Of a stretch of 64,000 nt of DNA, positions 52,022 through 62,195 are shown in pieces. Below the pieces are notes generated by a model. It searched no databases. It worked only from the letters and a program-made list of their open reading frames with translations, and was not told where the DNA came from. The stretch lies in NCBI RefSeq assembly GCF_004799445.1, contig NZ_SSNA01000018.1, positions 1 through 64,000 on the forward strand, read 5' to 3'. Made by a program: the position numbers and the translations under genes. Position 1 is the stretch's first letter; each line of letters begins with the position of its first letter. Source of the DNA: Bradyrhizobium sp. GTDB taxonomy: Bacteria > Pseudomonadota > Alphaproteobacteria > Rhizobiales > Xanthobacteraceae.

Positions 52022-53205
52022 CCGACGCCGTTATCGTCTCCACCGCCCGCACCCCGATCGGCAAGGCCTATCGCGGCGCGCTCAACGCCACCGAAGGGGC
52101 AACCCTGCTCGGTCACGCCATCGGTCAGGCGGTGGCGCGGGCCAAGCTCGATCCCGCGGAGGTCGAGGACGTGGTGATGGGCGCCGCCCTGCAGCAGGGC
52201 TCGACCGGCGGCAACATCGCCCGCAAGGCGCTGCTGCGCGCCGGGCTTCCGGTCACGGTGGGCGGCACCACGATCGACCGGCAATGCGCGTCGGGGCTGC
52301 AGGCGATCGCACTCGCGGCGCGTTCGGTGATCTTCGACGGCGTCGAGATCGCGGTCGGCGGCGGCGGCGAATCCATCAGTCTGGTGCAGAACGACAAGAT
52401 GAATGCATTTCACGCCCAGGATCCGGCGCTGCTGAAAATCAAGGGCGAAGTCTACATGCCGATGATCGACACCGCCGAGGTCGTCGCCAGGCGCTACGGC
52501 ATTTCGCGCGAGCGGCAGGACGAATACTCGCTGGAGAGCCAGCGCCGGGTCGCCGCCGCACAGCAGGGCGGCAAGTTCAACGACGAAATCGCAGCCATCA
52601 CCACCACGATGGGCGTCGCCGACAAGGCGACCGGCGAAATCTCGTTCAAGGAGGTCACCTTCTCGAAGGATGAGGGGCCGCGGCCGGAAACCACGGCCGA
52701 AGGCCTCGCCGCCTTGAAGCCGGTGCGCGGCGACGGCTTTACGATTACGGCCGGCAATGCCAGCCAGCTGTCGGACGGCGCCAGCGCGTCCGTGATCATG
52801 AGCGACAAGGAGGCTTCGAAGCGCGGCCTGAAGCCGCTCGGCATCTTCCGCGGCTTCGTCGCCGCCGGCTGCGAACCGGACGAGATGGGCATTGGTCCCG
52901 TGTTCGCGGTGCCGCGGCTGCTCAAGCGCCATGGCCTGAAGGTCGACGATATCGATCTCTGGGAGCTGAACGAGGCCTTCGCGGTGCAGGTGCTTTATTG
53001 CCGCGACAAGCTCGGCATTGATCCCGAAAAGATCAACGTCGATGGCGGCGCGATCGCGGTCGGCCATCCCTACGGCATGTCGGGCGCGCGTCTCACCGGT
53101 CACGCCCTGATCGAGGGCCGCCGCCGCAAGGCCAAATATGTCGTGGTGACCATGTGCGTCGGCGGCGGCATGGGCGCCGCCGGTTTGTTCGAGGTGGTGC
53201 AGTAA
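52018..53205 (+). CDS. pimB: Acetyl-CoA C-acyltransferase (PimB-like thiolase)
   Basis: The 395-aa thiolase carries Cys90 (DRQCASG), His350 (VGHPYGM) and Cys380 (MCVGGGMG), the full nucleophile and acid/base set. It cleaves the 3-ketoacyl-CoA made by the PimF-like protein, releasing acetyl-CoA. The start overlaps the ligase stop by 4 bp, so translation is coupled. Paralogous to the thiolase at 3478 but clearly different in sequence. Third gene of the pim-like unit. Confidence 0.93.
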   Translation: MTDAVIVSTARTPIGKAYRGALNATEGATLLGHAIGQAVARAKLDPAEVEDVVMGAALQQGSTGGNIARKALLRAGLPVTVGGTTIDRQCASGLQAIALAARSVIFDGVEIAVGGGGESISLVQNDKMNAFHAQDPALLKIKGEVYMPMIDTAEVVARRYGISRERQDEYSLESQRRVAAAQQGGKFNDEIAAITTTMGVADKATGEISFKEVTFSKDEGPRPETTAEGLAALKPVRGDGFTITAGNASQLSDGASASVIMSDKEASKRGLKPLGIFRGFVAAGCEPDEMGIGPVFAVPRLLKRHGLKVDDIDLWELNEAFAVQVLYCRDKLGIDPEKINVDGGAIAVGHPYGMSGARLTGHALIEGRRRKAKYVVVTMCVGGGMGAAGLFEVVQ

Positions 53206-53210
53206 CAGCT

Positions 53211-53337
53211 GTCGTCCCGGCCAAGCGAAGCGCGAGCCGGGACCCATACCGCGAGGTGTCGCTTTTGGCGTTGGGGTAGACGCCATTGTTACCAACAAAG
53301 ACCGGTGGTTATGGGTCCCTGCTTTCGCAGGGACGAC
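53211..53337. repeat. GTCGTCC...GGGACGAC inverted repeat, copy 3
   Basis: GTCGTCCCGGCCAAGCGAAG with GCGAGCCGGGACCCATA at the left, and TATGGGTCCCTGCTTTCGCA with GGGACGAC at the right. It occupies the pimB-pimC gap. Outer arms pair over about 7 bp plus the GGGACCCATA/TATGGGTCCC segment. Confidence 0.7.
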
Positions 53338-53374
53338 CCCGGGAGAGAAATTCATTCGCTCACAGGAGGATCCG

Positions 53375-54565
53375 ATGGATCTCAGCTTCAGCAAGGAAGA
53401 AGTGGCGTTTCGGGACGAGGTGCGGGCCTTCTTCAGGGACCACGTGCCGCCTTCGACGCGGCAGAAATTGCAGGAGGGCCGTCATCTCTCAAAGGACGAG
53501 ATGGTCGACTGGTGGCGCATCCTCAACAGGAAAGGCTGGGGTGTGTCGCACTGGCCGAAGGAATATGGCGGCACGGGGTGGACCTCGGTGCAGCACTACA
53601 TCTTCAACGAGGAGCTGCAGATGCATCCGGCGCCGGCGCCGCTCGCCTTCGGCGTCAGCATGGTCGGGCCGGTGATCTATACCTTCGGCAATGAACAACA
53701 GAAGAAGCACTATCTGCCGCGCATCGCCAATGTTGACGACTGGTGGTGCCAGGGCTTTTCCGAGCCCGGCTCGGGCTCCGACCTCGCGTCGCTGAAGACC
53801 AAGGCCGAGCGCAAGGGCGACAAATACATCGTCAACGGCCAGAAGACCTGGACCACGCTCGCCCAATATGCCGACTGGATCTTCTGCCTGTGCCGCACCG
53901 ATCCCGCGGCCAAGAAGCAGACCGGCATTTCGTTCATCCTGATCGACATGAAGTCGAAGGGCATCACGGTGCGTCCGATCCAGACCATCGACGGCGGCTT
54001 TGAGGTCAACGAGGTGTTCCTCGATGACGTCGAGGTGCCGGTTGAAAATCTGGTCGGCGAGGAAAACAAGGGCTGGGACTACGCCAAGTTCCTGCTCGGC
54101 AACGAGCGCACCGGCATCGCCCGCGTCGGCGTTTCCAAGGAGCGGATTCGCCGCATTCGGGATCTGGCGTCCAAGGTCGAATCCGGCGGCAAGCCGGTGA
54201 TGGCCGACCAGGGTTTTCGCGAAAAGCTCGCCGCGGTCGAGATCGAGCTCAAGGCGCTCGAACTGACGCAGCTTCGCGTCGTCGCCGACGAAGGCAAGCA
54301 CGGCAAGGGCAAGCCCAATCCCGCCTCCTCGGTCCTCAAGATCAAGGGCTCGGAAATCCAGCAGGCCACCACCGAGCTTCTGATGGAGGTGATCGGGCCG
54401 TTCGCAGCCCCCTTCGACGAGCATGGCGACGACGGCAGCAACGAGGCGATGGACTGGACCGCGCAGATCGCGCCGAGCTATTTCAACAACCGCAAGGTCT
54501 CGATCTACGGCGGCTCCAACGAGATCCAGCGCAACATCATCACCAAGGCGGTGCTGGGGCTGTAG
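53375..54565 (+). CDS. pimC: Acyl-CoA dehydrogenase, large subunit (PimC-like)
   Basis: This 396-aa flavoprotein has WWCQGFSEPGSGSDLASL (about 125-142), YIVNGQKTWTTLAQYADW, and the C-terminal VSIYGGSNEIQRNIITKAVLGL. The position of the usual catalytic Glu reads GGS, as in the tandem enzymes at 7678 and 9038, which fits a large subunit of a two-gene dehydrogenase. AGGAGG precedes the ATG. With the next gene it should oxidise pimeloyl- or longer dicarboxyl-CoA, as PimC/PimD do in R. palustris. Confidence 0.92.
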   Translation: MDLSFSKEEVAFRDEVRAFFRDHVPPSTRQKLQEGRHLSKDEMVDWWRILNRKGWGVSHWPKEYGGTGWTSVQHYIFNEELQMHPAPAPLAFGVSMVGPVIYTFGNEQQKKHYLPRIANVDDWWCQGFSEPGSGSDLASLKTKAERKGDKYIVNGQKTWTTLAQYADWIFCLCRTDPAAKKQTGISFILIDMKSKGITVRPIQTIDGGFEVNEVFLDDVEVPVENLVGEENKGWDYAKFLLGNERTGIARVGVSKERIRRIRDLASKVESGGKPVMADQGFREKLAAVEIELKALELTQLRVVADEGKHGKGKPNPASSVLKIKGSEIQQATTELLMEVIGPFAAPFDEHGDDGSNEAMDWTAQIAPSYFNNRKVSIYGGSNEIQRNIITKAVLGL

Positions 54566-54593
54566 GCGACACAGCACGCCGATAACAACTGGC

Positions 54594-54690
54594 GTCGTCC
54601 CCCGCGAATGCGCGGGACCCAGTACGCCGCGGCGGTCGTGCTGACGAGTGGTGGTTGTGATCACTGGATCCCCGCTTTCGCGGGAATGAC
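54594..54690. repeat. GTCGTCC-type inverted repeat, copy 4 (diverged)
   Basis: GTCGTCCCCCGCGAATGCGC with GGGACCCAGTA at the left and TGGATCCCCGCTTTCGCGGG with AATGAC at the right. A degenerate member of the family, in the pimC-pimD gap. Each arm has its own CGCGAATGCGCG / CGCTTTCGCG hairpin. Confidence 0.65.
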
Positions 54691-54750
54691 AATGGAATGT
54701 TGGGCGACGGCCGGGGCAATAGCTCACGTCGATTTCGGAGAGACTGTAAA

Positions 54751-55893
54751 ATGGATTTCGATCTGTCGGAGGAGCAGCGGCTCCTCAAGGAAAGTGTCGA
54801 TGGGCTGCTCGGCGACGCCTACGATTTCGATGCCCGCAAGAAATACATGAAAGAGAAGGGCGGCTGGAGCAAGGCGATCTGGGGCAAGTTCGCCGAGCAG
54901 GGGCTGCTCGGCTTGCCGTTCTCCGAGGACGACGGCGGCTTCGGCGCCGGTGCCATCGAGACCATGATCGTGATGGAGGCGCTCGGCAAGGCGCTGGTGC
55001 TGGAGCCTTATCTCGCCACCGTGGTGATCGGCGGCGGCCTGCTGCGGCGCGGCGGCTCGGCCGCGCAGAAGGCGGCGCAGATTCCCGGCATCATCGACGG
55101 AACCAGGAGCTTTGCCTTCGCGCAGCTTGAGAAGAATTCGCGTTACGATCTTTACGACGTCGCTACTTCAGCCAAGAAGAAGGGTGCAGGCTGGGTCATC
55201 GACGGCGAGAAATTCGTCGTGCTCAATGGCGAGGCCGCCGATACCCTGATCGTCACCGCGCGGACCAAGGGCAGCCAGCGCGACACCAACGGCATCGGCG
55301 TGTTCCTGGTGCCGGGCGACGCCAAGGGCGTGGCGAAGAAGGGCTATCCGACCCAGGACGGCCTGCACGCCGCCGACATCACCTTCACCGGCGTCGAGGT
55401 CGGCAGCGATGCCGCGATCGGCGATCCCGAGGACAGCCTGGCCCTGATCGAGCGCGTGGTCGACGAGGCGCGCATTGCGATGTGCGCCGAGGCCGTCGGC
55501 GTGATGGATGAATCGCTCAAGAGCACGGTCGAGTATTTGAAAACGCGAAAACAGTTCGGCGTGCCGATCGGCAGCTTCCAGACCCTGCAGCACCGCGCCG
55601 CCGACATGTTCGTCGCCGTCGAGCAGGCCCGCAGCATGTCGATGTTCGCGACCATGGCATCGGATTTCGACGACGCCAAGGAGCGCGCCACCGCGGTCGC
55701 GGCGGCCAAAGTGCAGATCGGGAAATCCGCGAAATTCGTCGGCCAGCAGGCGATCCAGCTGCATGGCGGCATCGGCATGACCATGGAGGCCAAGATCGGC
55801 CACTACTTCAAGCGGCTGACCATGATCGAGAACACCTTCGGCGACACCGACTATCATCTGCGCCGCGTCACCGAGAGCGGCGGGCTGGTGTAG
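54751..55893 (+). CDS. pimD: Acyl-CoA dehydrogenase, small subunit (PimD-like)
   Basis: The 380-aa protein starts MDFDLSEEQRLLKESVDGLL at 54751, with TCGGAGAGAC upstream; an 18-codon extension is rejected. It has a middle beta domain and a C-terminal segment VGQQAIQLHGGIGMTMEAKIGHYFKRL in which GM-TMEA matches the small-subunit group (compare WEFD in the enzyme at 6403). It partners the preceding large subunit in a heteromeric dehydrogenase feeding ETF. Last of the pimFABCD order. Confidence 0.92.
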   Translation: MDFDLSEEQRLLKESVDGLLGDAYDFDARKKYMKEKGGWSKAIWGKFAEQGLLGLPFSEDDGGFGAGAIETMIVMEALGKALVLEPYLATVVIGGGLLRRGGSAAQKAAQIPGIIDGTRSFAFAQLEKNSRYDLYDVATSAKKKGAGWVIDGEKFVVLNGEAADTLIVTARTKGSQRDTNGIGVFLVPGDAKGVAKKGYPTQDGLHAADITFTGVEVGSDAAIGDPEDSLALIERVVDEARIAMCAEAVGVMDESLKSTVEYLKTRKQFGVPIGSFQTLQHRAADMFVAVEQARSMSMFATMASDFDDAKERATAVAAAKVQIGKSAKFVGQQAIQLHGGIGMTMEAKIGHYFKRLTMIENTFGDTDYHLRRVTESGGLV

Positions 55894-55901
55894 GACCTCC
55901 A

Positions 55902-55990
55902 CCGTCATTGCGAGGAGCGCAAGCGACGAAGCAATCCATTCTTTCCTTTCGTGGCGAGATGGATTGCTTCGCTTCGCTCGCAATGACGGG
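55902..55990. repeat. ATTGCGAGGAGC-type inverted repeat, copy 2
   Basis: CCGTCATTGCGAGGAGCGCA with AGCGACGAAGCAATCCAT at the left and ATGGATTGCTTCGCTTCGCT with CGCAATGACGG at the right. The arms are nearly perfect over about 35 bp. It fills the pimD-SDR gap and is in frame with a spurious N-terminal extension of the SDR gene. Confidence 0.82.
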
Positions 55991-56015
55991 AAGAATGATG
56001 ACCAAGGAACCCACC

Positions 56016-56789
56016 ATGAAAAACACCCCGTTCGATCTCTCAGGCAAGGTCGCCGTCATCACCGGGTCCAGCCGCGGCATCGGTCGTTCCTCGGCCGAGC
56101 TCCTGGCCAAACTCGGTGCCAAAGTGGTGGTCTCGAGCCGCAAGCGTGAGGCCTGCGAGGAAGTGGCTGATGGCATCCGCGAGGCTGGCGGCGATGCCCA
56201 CGTCATCGCCTGCAACATCTCGCGCCGCGAGGAGGTCGAGGCGCTGATTTCGGGCGCGACCGGCCATTACGGCAAGATCGACATCCTGGTCTGCAATGCG
56301 GCCATCAATCCCTATTACGGCCCGCTGCTCGACATCAGGGACGAGGCCTTCGACAAGATCATGGCCTCCAACGTCAAGAGCAACATCTGGCTCTGCCAGC
56401 TGGCGATTCCGGCGATGGCCGCGCGCGGCAAGGGCTCGGTGGTCATCATCTCCTCGATCGGCGGGCTGCGTGGCTCGACCGTGATCGGCGCCTACGGAAT
56501 TTCCAAGGCGGCGGATTTCGCCTTGTGCCGCAGCCTCGCCGGCGAATGGGGCCCGAAAGGCGTCCGCGTCAATTGCGTCGCGCCCGGCCTCGTCAAGACC
56601 GATTTCGCCCGCGCCTTGTGGGAGGACGAAGAACGCCTGAAACGCCGCTGCGCCACCACGCCGTTGCGCCGGATCGGCGAGCCCGACGAGATCGCCGGCG
56701 CGGTGGCCTATCTCGGCTCCGACGCCTCGAGCTTCATGACCGGCCAGACCATCGTCGTTGACGGCGGGGTGACGACGGCGTCGGTGTAG
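56016..56789 (+). CDS. SDR family oxidoreductase
   Basis: This 257-aa classical SDR has TGSSRGIG at 16-23, the NNAG-equivalent CNAA at about 93-96, Ser147, Tyr160 and Lys164, and the C-terminal GRP-type EPDEIAGAVAYLGSDASSFMTGQTIVVDGG. I start at MKNTPFDLSG (56016) with AAGGA upstream; earlier in-frame ATGs lie in or next to the repeat. Clearly different from the two HSD10-like SDRs in this window. Its position after pimD suggests a reductase or dehydrogenase on the same substrates, but this is not proven. Confidence 0.88.
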   Translation: MKNTPFDLSGKVAVITGSSRGIGRSSAELLAKLGAKVVVSSRKREACEEVADGIREAGGDAHVIACNISRREEVEALISGATGHYGKIDILVCNAAINPYYGPLLDIRDEAFDKIMASNVKSNIWLCQLAIPAMAARGKGSVVIISSIGGLRGSTVIGAYGISKAADFALCRSLAGEWGPKGVRVNCVAPGLVKTDFARALWEDEERLKRRCATTPLRRIGEPDEIAGAVAYLGSDASSFMTGQTIVVDGGVTTASV

Positions 56790-56863
56790 TTTTCTTCTCC
56801 GTCGCCCCGCACTTCGCGGGACCCATACGAGCGAAGCTTGCTCTTAGCGCCAGGCACAATGCG

Positions 56864-57003
56864 CTCCCCTCCTCCCGCGAGCGAAGCGAGTGGTGGGGAG
56901 GGGTTGGGGGCGGGGGGTGCTTCCGCAAGCTAAGCAGCCTTGGTGAATGCGGCGCGGCCCCCCACCCCCAACCCCTCCCCGCCGCTGCGCGGGGGGAGGG
57001 GAG
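56864..57003. repeat. CTCCCCTCC/GGGGAGGGG inverted repeat, copy 2
   Basis: CTCCCCTCCTCCCGCGAGCG with GGGGAGGGGTTGGGGG at the left and CCCCCAACCCCTCCCCGCCG with GGGGGGAGGGGAG at the right. It is related to the copy at 50191-50290 and lies between the SDR gene and glpK. Confidence 0.75.
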
Positions 57004-57120
57004 CAGAGTAGAGCGTCATCATATTGACCTTGTTCCCCCAATCCGCTTGCCTTGGCCCAACCAACATCCCGGGAAGCAACGCCAAAAAAACCGCCAGGAA
57101 AAACCGCCAGGAAAAACATC

Positions 57121-58626
57121 ATGTCCTTTGTGCTGGCCATCGATCAGGGCACCACCTCCTCGCGCGCCATCGTGTTTCGCAGCGACATCACGATCGCAGG
57201 CGTCGCGCAGCAGGAGTTTCCGCAGCATTTTCCGGCGTCGGGCTGGGTCGAGCACGAGCCGGAGGACATCTGGACTTCGACCATCGCCACCTGCCGCGAG
57301 GCGCTGAAGAAGGCTGATGTTACGGCCAAGGACATCGCCGCGATCGGCATCACCAACCAGCGCGAGACCACCGTGGTGTGGGACCGCGCCACCGGCCAGG
57401 CGGTGCACCGCGCCATCGTCTGGCAGGACCGCCGCACCGCCGATATCTGCGCCAGATTGAAGAGCGAAGGCCACGAGCCCGCGATCTCCGCGAAAACCGG
57501 CCTGATCATCGATCCCTATTTTTCCGGCACCAAGGTCGCCTGGATCCTCGACCACGTGCCCGGCGCGCGGGCGCGGGCGGAACGCGGCGAGCTGTTGTTC
57601 GGCACCGTCGATTGTTATCTGTTGTGGCGTCTCACCGCCGGCCGCGTCCACGCCACCGACGCCACCAATGCCTCGCGCACGCTATTGTTCGACATCCACA
57701 CCGGGGAGTGGGATGACGATCTCCTGAATATCCTGCGCGTGCCGCGCTCGATGTTGCCGGAGGTGAAGGATTCCTCGCACCATTTCGGCGACAGCGTGCC
57801 TGACCTGTTCGGCGGCAGTATCGCGATTTCCGGCATCGCCGGCGACCAGCAGGCCGCCACCATCGGTCAGGCGTGTTTCTCGCCGGGCATGATCAAATCG
57901 ACCTACGGCACCGGCTGCTTTGCGCTGCTCAACACCGGCGCCACGCCGGTCGCCTCGAAAAACAAGCTGCTCACCACCATCGCCTATCAGCTCAAGGGAC
58001 AGCGCACCTACGCGCTGGAAGGCTCGATCTTCGTCGCGGGAAGCGCGGTGCAGTGGCTGCGCGACGGGCTCGGCATCATCCGGCAGGCCGCCGAGACCGG
58101 CCCGCTCGCCGACCAATCCGATTCCACCCAAAGCGTGTATCTGGTGCCGGCCTTTGTCGGGCTCGGCGCCCCCTACTGGAATCCGCGGGTGCGCGGCGCG
58201 CTGTTCGGGCTGACGCGCAACACCGGCCCCGCCGAGCTCGCGCATGCCGCGCTCGAAAGCGTCTGTTACCAGACGTTTGACTTATGGGCTGCGATGCGCG
58301 CCGACTGGCCGGATGCCAAAGCCGCCAACATCGTGCTGCGCGTCGACGGCGGCATGACGGCGTCGGACTGGACCATGCAGCGGCTCGCCGATTTGCTCGA
58401 CGCCCCGGTCGATCGCCCGATGATCCAGGAAACCACCGCGCTCGGCGCCGCCTATCTCGCCGGGTTGGCTGCCGGTGTCTATCCGGAGCCGGCCAAATTC
58501 GCCGACAACTGGCGGCTGGAACATCGCTTCAAGCCGGCGATGAGCGCGGCCACGCGCGAGCGGAAGCTGAAGGGCTGGGCGCGGGCGGTGAAGGGATTGC
58601 TGGCGAGCGACGAGGGGGAAGGCTAG
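57121..58626 (+). CDS. glpK: Glycerol kinase
   Basis: The 501-aa FGGY-family kinase phosphorylates glycerol to glycerol 3-phosphate. It has the N-terminal ATP-binding start [48 protein letters not shown] (substrate domain), [31 protein letters not shown], and the C-terminal FGGY signature region [30 protein letters not shown]. The start at 57121 is family-standard; 23 upstream in-frame codons are low-complexity Lys/Pro. No glpF or glpD is adjacent. The last 62 bp recur as a relic at 62196. Confidence 0.95.
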   Translation: MSFVLAIDQGTTSSRAIVFRSDITIAGVAQQEFPQHFPASGWVEHEPEDIWTSTIATCREALKKADVTAKDIAAIGITNQRETTVVWDRATGQAVHRAIVWQDRRTADICARLKSEGHEPAISAKTGLIIDPYFSGTKVAWILDHVPGARARAERGELLFGTVDCYLLWRLTAGRVHATDATNASRTLLFDIHTGEWDDDLLNILRVPRSMLPEVKDSSHHFGDSVPDLFGGSIAISGIAGDQQAATIGQACFSPGMIKSTYGTGCFALLNTGATPVASKNKLLTTIAYQLKGQRTYALEGSIFVAGSAVQWLRDGLGIIRQAAETGPLADQSDSTQSVYLVPAFVGLGAPYWNPRVRGALFGLTRNTGPAELAHAALESVCYQTFDLWAAMRADWPDAKAANIVLRVDGGMTASDWTMQRLADLLDAPVDRPMIQETTALGAAYLAGLAAGVYPEPAKFADNWRLEHRFKPAMSAATRERKLKGWARAVKGLLASDEGEG

Positions 58627-58794
58627 GCCGGAATGAGATTAGGTTGAGGTGCAGCGGCGATCAGTCGCTGCTCCCTCTCCCCGCAGGCGGGGCGAGGTAA
58701 CCGAACTCGCGCATGCGTCGATTCAACTAAGAGCCATCCGGCTCTAGTTCGCTTGGCTGCCGCAACAATCACGCCTGCCGGCCCGGCGACGTCG

Positions 58795-60480
58795 TCAGGC
58801 CGCCCTGATCTTGTGCAGGAAGTTTTCAACCTCTTTGCTGAGGTGGCTGCTTTGCGCCGACAGCGACACGACGAGGCCGTGAACCTGCTCGGCCGCGCTG
58901 CCGGTGTCCGCCGCGCCACGGTTGACGTCCGCGATACTGCTGGTCACCTGGGTCGCTCCCTGCGCGGCATTCTGGACATTGCGGGCAATTTCCTGCGTCG
59001 CCGCGCCCTGCTCTTCGACAGCCGCCGCAATCGCGGTAGAAATCTCCGAAATCTGGGCGATCGTGCTCCCGATCTCCCTGATTGCGGCGACCGAATGTTC
59101 GGTGGCCGACTGCATTTGCGTTACTTGGGCGGCGATCTCCTCGGTCGCCTTGGCGGTTTGCGCCGATAGCGCCTTGACCTCGGACGCCACGACGGCAAAA
59201 CCTCGTCCCGCATCGCCCGCTCGGGCGGCCTCGATCGTAGCGTTAAGGGCAAGCAGATTCGTCTGCTCGGCAACCGCCGTTATCATCTTGATGACTTCGC
59301 CGATGCGGCTCGCCGATTGCGACAGCTCGGATATTCGGATGTTTGTTCGCTCCGCCTGCTCGACGGCAGCGTAGGAAATCTTTTGGGATTGCATGACCTG
59401 CCGCCCTATTTCGTTGACGGAAGAGGCCATTTCCTCCGACGCCGCCGCGGCAGACCGCACGTTCGACGACGACTGTTCGGATGCGGCCGCAACCGTCGCG
59501 GACAATTGCTGTGTGGTTTCGGCGGTCCGGGTCAGGCTGCCGGCTGCTGCCTCGATTTCCGAGGAGGCAGACGAGACCGTCCTGATGACATTTCCAACGG
59601 CCTTCTCGAAACCGTCGGCCACCTCCAGCATCGCAGCCTTTCTGTCCGCCTCGGCTTTCCTGGCCGAAAGGGTTTGTTCGGCTTCCATGGCCCGAACCCG
59701 CAAGGCGTTTTCCTTGAAGACTTGCACCGCGCCAGCCATGGCGCCGACCTCGTCGTTGCGGCCCAGGGAAGGGATATCGCTCTCCAATTCGCCACCGGCC
59801 AGCCGCTCCATGACGCGGGTCATCCTGGTGATCGGTTGGATGACGCCCCTTGCGACACCGGCTGTTCCGGCGCAGACGACGACGAAGACGACCGCGGAAA
59901 TGCCCCAGAGAATCCAGGTAAAGAATCTGTCCCGCCTGGTGGCTTCGGCTTCGGTGGCGGCATTGTCGTCATTGGTTTGTTTGACGATATCGTCGATCAC
60001 GGCACGATGCGCCGTATAGGCCGCCGTTATGTCCGCGTATGATTTGGCCGCCGCAGCGGCGTCGGTTCTGACCAGCGCAGGCAAAAAGGACTGCGTGATG
60101 GCGGTCCAGAAGCGCTCGACTTCACGGTGCGATTTTTCGACCAGCTTGGCCTTGATGGCGGGATCGAGGTCGGACTTCGACCAGAAGTCGCGGCGGTCAT
60201 CGTAGTCCTTTTTCAATTGGGCCAGCCGGTCGGCGTGCGCCGGGAGCGATGAATGATCTTGCAGCGCGAGGGTCGCTTCGAGATAGGCTTCGATCACGTA
60301 TTCCGGCGGAGGAAGAATGTCCGCGACAAGATCGTTTCCAAGCTTGATCCTGTCGTATATCGGGCCGCCGACCTTGAGTTGGGAAAGCGCGTAGTTGCTT
60401 GCAATGATCACGGCAACAAGACCGGCGATCGTCAGCATGCCGAATGCAAAAACGGCGCGCGAAATTGTGATTCGATTCAT
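58795..60480 (-). CDS. Methyl-accepting chemotaxis protein
   Basis: This 561-aa receptor has TM1 at about 9-30, a helical periplasmic sensor at about 31-185 ([21 protein letters not shown] motif), TM2 at about 187-209, HAMP at about 210-262, and a long cytoplasmic signalling coiled coil. The kinase-contact tip reads [24 protein letters not shown] and adaptation helices flank it. No C-terminal CheR-docking pentapeptide is present (ends NFLHKIRAA). The start at 60480 ([10 protein letters not shown]) is preferred over a TTG 16 codons upstream. Ligand unknown. Confidence 0.92.
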   Translation of the reverse strand: MNRITISRAVFAFGMLTIAGLVAVIIASNYALSQLKVGGPIYDRIKLGNDLVADILPPPEYVIEAYLEATLALQDHSSLPAHADRLAQLKKDYDDRRDFWSKSDLDPAIKAKLVEKSHREVERFWTAITQSFLPALVRTDAAAAAKSYADITAAYTAHRAVIDDIVKQTNDDNAATEAEATRRDRFFTWILWGISAVVFVVVCAGTAGVARGVIQPITRMTRVMERLAGGELESDIPSLGRNDEVGAMAGAVQVFKENALRVRAMEAEQTLSARKAEADRKAAMLEVADGFEKAVGNVIRTVSSASSEIEAAAGSLTRTAETTQQLSATVAAASEQSSSNVRSAAAASEEMASSVNEIGRQVMQSQKISYAAVEQAERTNIRISELSQSASRIGEVIKMITAVAEQTNLLALNATIEAARAGDAGRGFAVVASEVKALSAQTAKATEEIAAQVTQMQSATEHSVAAIREIGSTIAQISEISTAIAAAVEEQGAATQEIARNVQNAAQGATQVTSSIADVNRGAADTGSAAEQVHGLVVSLSAQSSHLSKEVENFLHKIRAA

Positions 60481-60794
60481 CTCCGGAGGTCCGATCGGAT
60501 TGGCTAGGGAGAAGTTTACCGAAAACAAATTAAGAAGTTGCGTTCAGGGAAATTACGGGCGCGATCGGAACTTTGCCATTCAGGCAGCGCGCTTTGAGCG
60601 AAGGCTGTTACGCGCGGTGCTGATTTTTTCATCAGACGCCTAAAAATTGGACCGCGCGATGGTCGGGACGTCAGCGGGCCATGCTCCCAGCGGCGCAAAT
60701 TTGGTCTATCGAAGTCGAACCGCGCCCCGCGCGCCGGTTGATAAGGGCAAATGTCGCTGTTGGTTCAAAAACGGAAGCCTGCCTGAAGCCGCAA
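60481..60794. other. Gene-free interval upstream of MCP
   Basis: 314 bp between the MCP start and the end of the membrane-protein gene. It holds the small hairpin CTGAT-TTTTTC-ATCAG near 60620 and short unsupported frames. It probably contains the MCP promoter and the end of the membrane-protein transcript. Confidence 0.45.
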
Positions 60795-61391
60795 TCAGAA
60801 TCCGGGGCGCAGGTCGGCCTTGCGCCTCTCGTGCAAGTGCCACCAAAGCACAACGCCGATGCCGAGCGCCGCCGCCGCGATCAACACGATAATCAGGGCC
60901 GAAGCCTCGATCCACGCAGCCGCCGGAACGCACAGCGCCATGATGATTCCGAGCAGACAGACCTGCCAGGACAGGACATGAATACCTGCGGTAAAGGTGC
61001 CCAGCGCCAATAACATGAGAACAGCGAGCCCGGTCGCACTGGCGTTGAGGATCCTCTGGACACTGGGCAACAGTATCACATTCATCACGAGCAGGAACGC
61101 AGCCCAGTGCAGCGCCTGCGTAATTATCAGTTGCAATCGCGCGTTTTTATCGTTGGCGCTCGACCATCCGGAGCCGACGCACACCACCCCGATCACCGGC
61201 GCCAGCAGCTCCCAATAGCCCACGAGCGGTTGCTGCAGAAAACTGGTGTAGGCAACGCCGAGCAAGGTCAGGATCAACACCAGGCTGAAGGGCAGCTCTC
61301 TGATCCAGAAACTTGCGGGCGGCCCTTTGCGGCCGGCGGTCTGCGGGTCGCCCGGTCGTGCACCCTCGGGGCCGGCATCCATACTGTTCAT
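60795..61391 (-). CDS. Multi-helix membrane protein of unknown function
   Basis: This 198-aa protein has a hydrophilic N-terminus (about 30 residues, Gly/Pro/Ala-rich) and then five or six hydrophobic helices (LPFSLVLILTLLGVAYTSF, LLAPVIGVVCVG, ALHWAAFLLVMNVILL, ATGLAVLMLLALGTFTAGIHVL, LLGIIMALCVPAAAWI, ALIIVLIAAAALGIGVVLWW) and a short basic tail. I do not recognise the family. It lies between the MCP and the coiled-coil protein on the same strand. Confidence 0.7.
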   Translation of the reverse strand: MNSMDAGPEGARPGDPQTAGRKGPPASFWIRELPFSLVLILTLLGVAYTSFLQQPLVGYWELLAPVIGVVCVGSGWSSANDKNARLQLIITQALHWAAFLLVMNVILLPSVQRILNASATGLAVLMLLALGTFTAGIHVLSWQVCLLGIIMALCVPAAAWIEASALIIVLIAAAALGIGVVLWWHLHERRKADLRPGF

Positions 61392-61487
61392 CGCGGCTGC
61401 TCCGCCGGGCGTTCTCAGGAACCGAATTTGTTATCGACAGGAGAAACCGCCTCCCGGCGGCTTCTCCGAACCGACCGACTGTCTTGA

Positions 61488-62090
61488 TCAGGCAGCTCGC
61501 TTGAACGCGTCGCGCGCGGCTTGATTGGCGCGATCGAACGCCGCACGGGTTTCCGTCAAGACGCCCATCAGCGCCGACCATGATTGTGTACCCATCTGGT
61601 CAAGCTGCTTCTGGAGTTTTTCTTCCGCGGCGCCGGCGTCGACCTGCATCCGCTTCACGGCGACATCGATTTCAGCCTGACGCTCGGTGGCGAAATGTTT
61701 GGTGTCGCTGCCAAGCTTGTCGGCGGCTTCTCGCCACGCCTTCAGTTGGGCCGCCGCCTGAAGCTTGAATGTCGCTTGCTGCTGCTCGACCTGCTTGCTG
61801 AAGCTCTCGACGTATTTCTTGACCTCGGCCTCGAACGAGTTCCACTCTGGCTCCAGTGTTGCCTTTGCGCTGGTCCATGCAGTCTCGTTGGCGGCTGCCT
61901 GCTTCTTGACGGTGTCCCGAAAGATATCACGGCTTTTGCGCAGGCCAGTGATTGCCTTATCGGCCCGGTCACGCGCGTCAGCCTGCACCTCGCCCACTTT
62001 GCCTTCAAGCGAAGCCAGCACGGCCTCCATTTCATCGAGGCGTTCCTTGGCCCAATTCACATAGAAGTGGATATTGCTTTGCGTAGCCAT
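61488..62090 (-). CDS. Helical coiled-coil, phasin-like protein
   Basis: The 200-aa protein starts MATQSNIHFYVNWAKERLDEMEA, with a GGAGATGGTC site; an in-frame start 22 codons earlier is less likely. It is almost entirely helix-forming, rich in Ala, Lys, Glu and Gln with no Cys and few Gly or Pro. It has heptad-like runs such as VEQQQATFKLQAAAQLKAWREAADKLG and ends TRAAFDRANQAARDAFKRAA. Composition and length resemble phasins, which coat polyhydroxyalkanoate granules, but no diagnostic motif is seen. It could also be a stress or structural coiled-coil protein. Confidence 0.72.
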   Translation of the reverse strand: MATQSNIHFYVNWAKERLDEMEAVLASLEGKVGEVQADARDRADKAITGLRKSRDIFRDTVKKQAAANETAWTSAKATLEPEWNSFEAEVKKYVESFSKQVEQQQATFKLQAAAQLKAWREAADKLGSDTKHFATERQAEIDVAVKRMQVDAGAAEEKLQKQLDQMGTQSWSALMGVLTETRAAFDRANQAARDAFKRAA

Positions 62091-62195
62091 CTGACCATCT
62101 CCATCAGTTACCAGCCGAATATCTTCTGGCATGTCCGCCATCTGGCTTCTTGACATGGGTCAACATCAGGCCCCGGAGCCGGTGCCACCTGGTTT

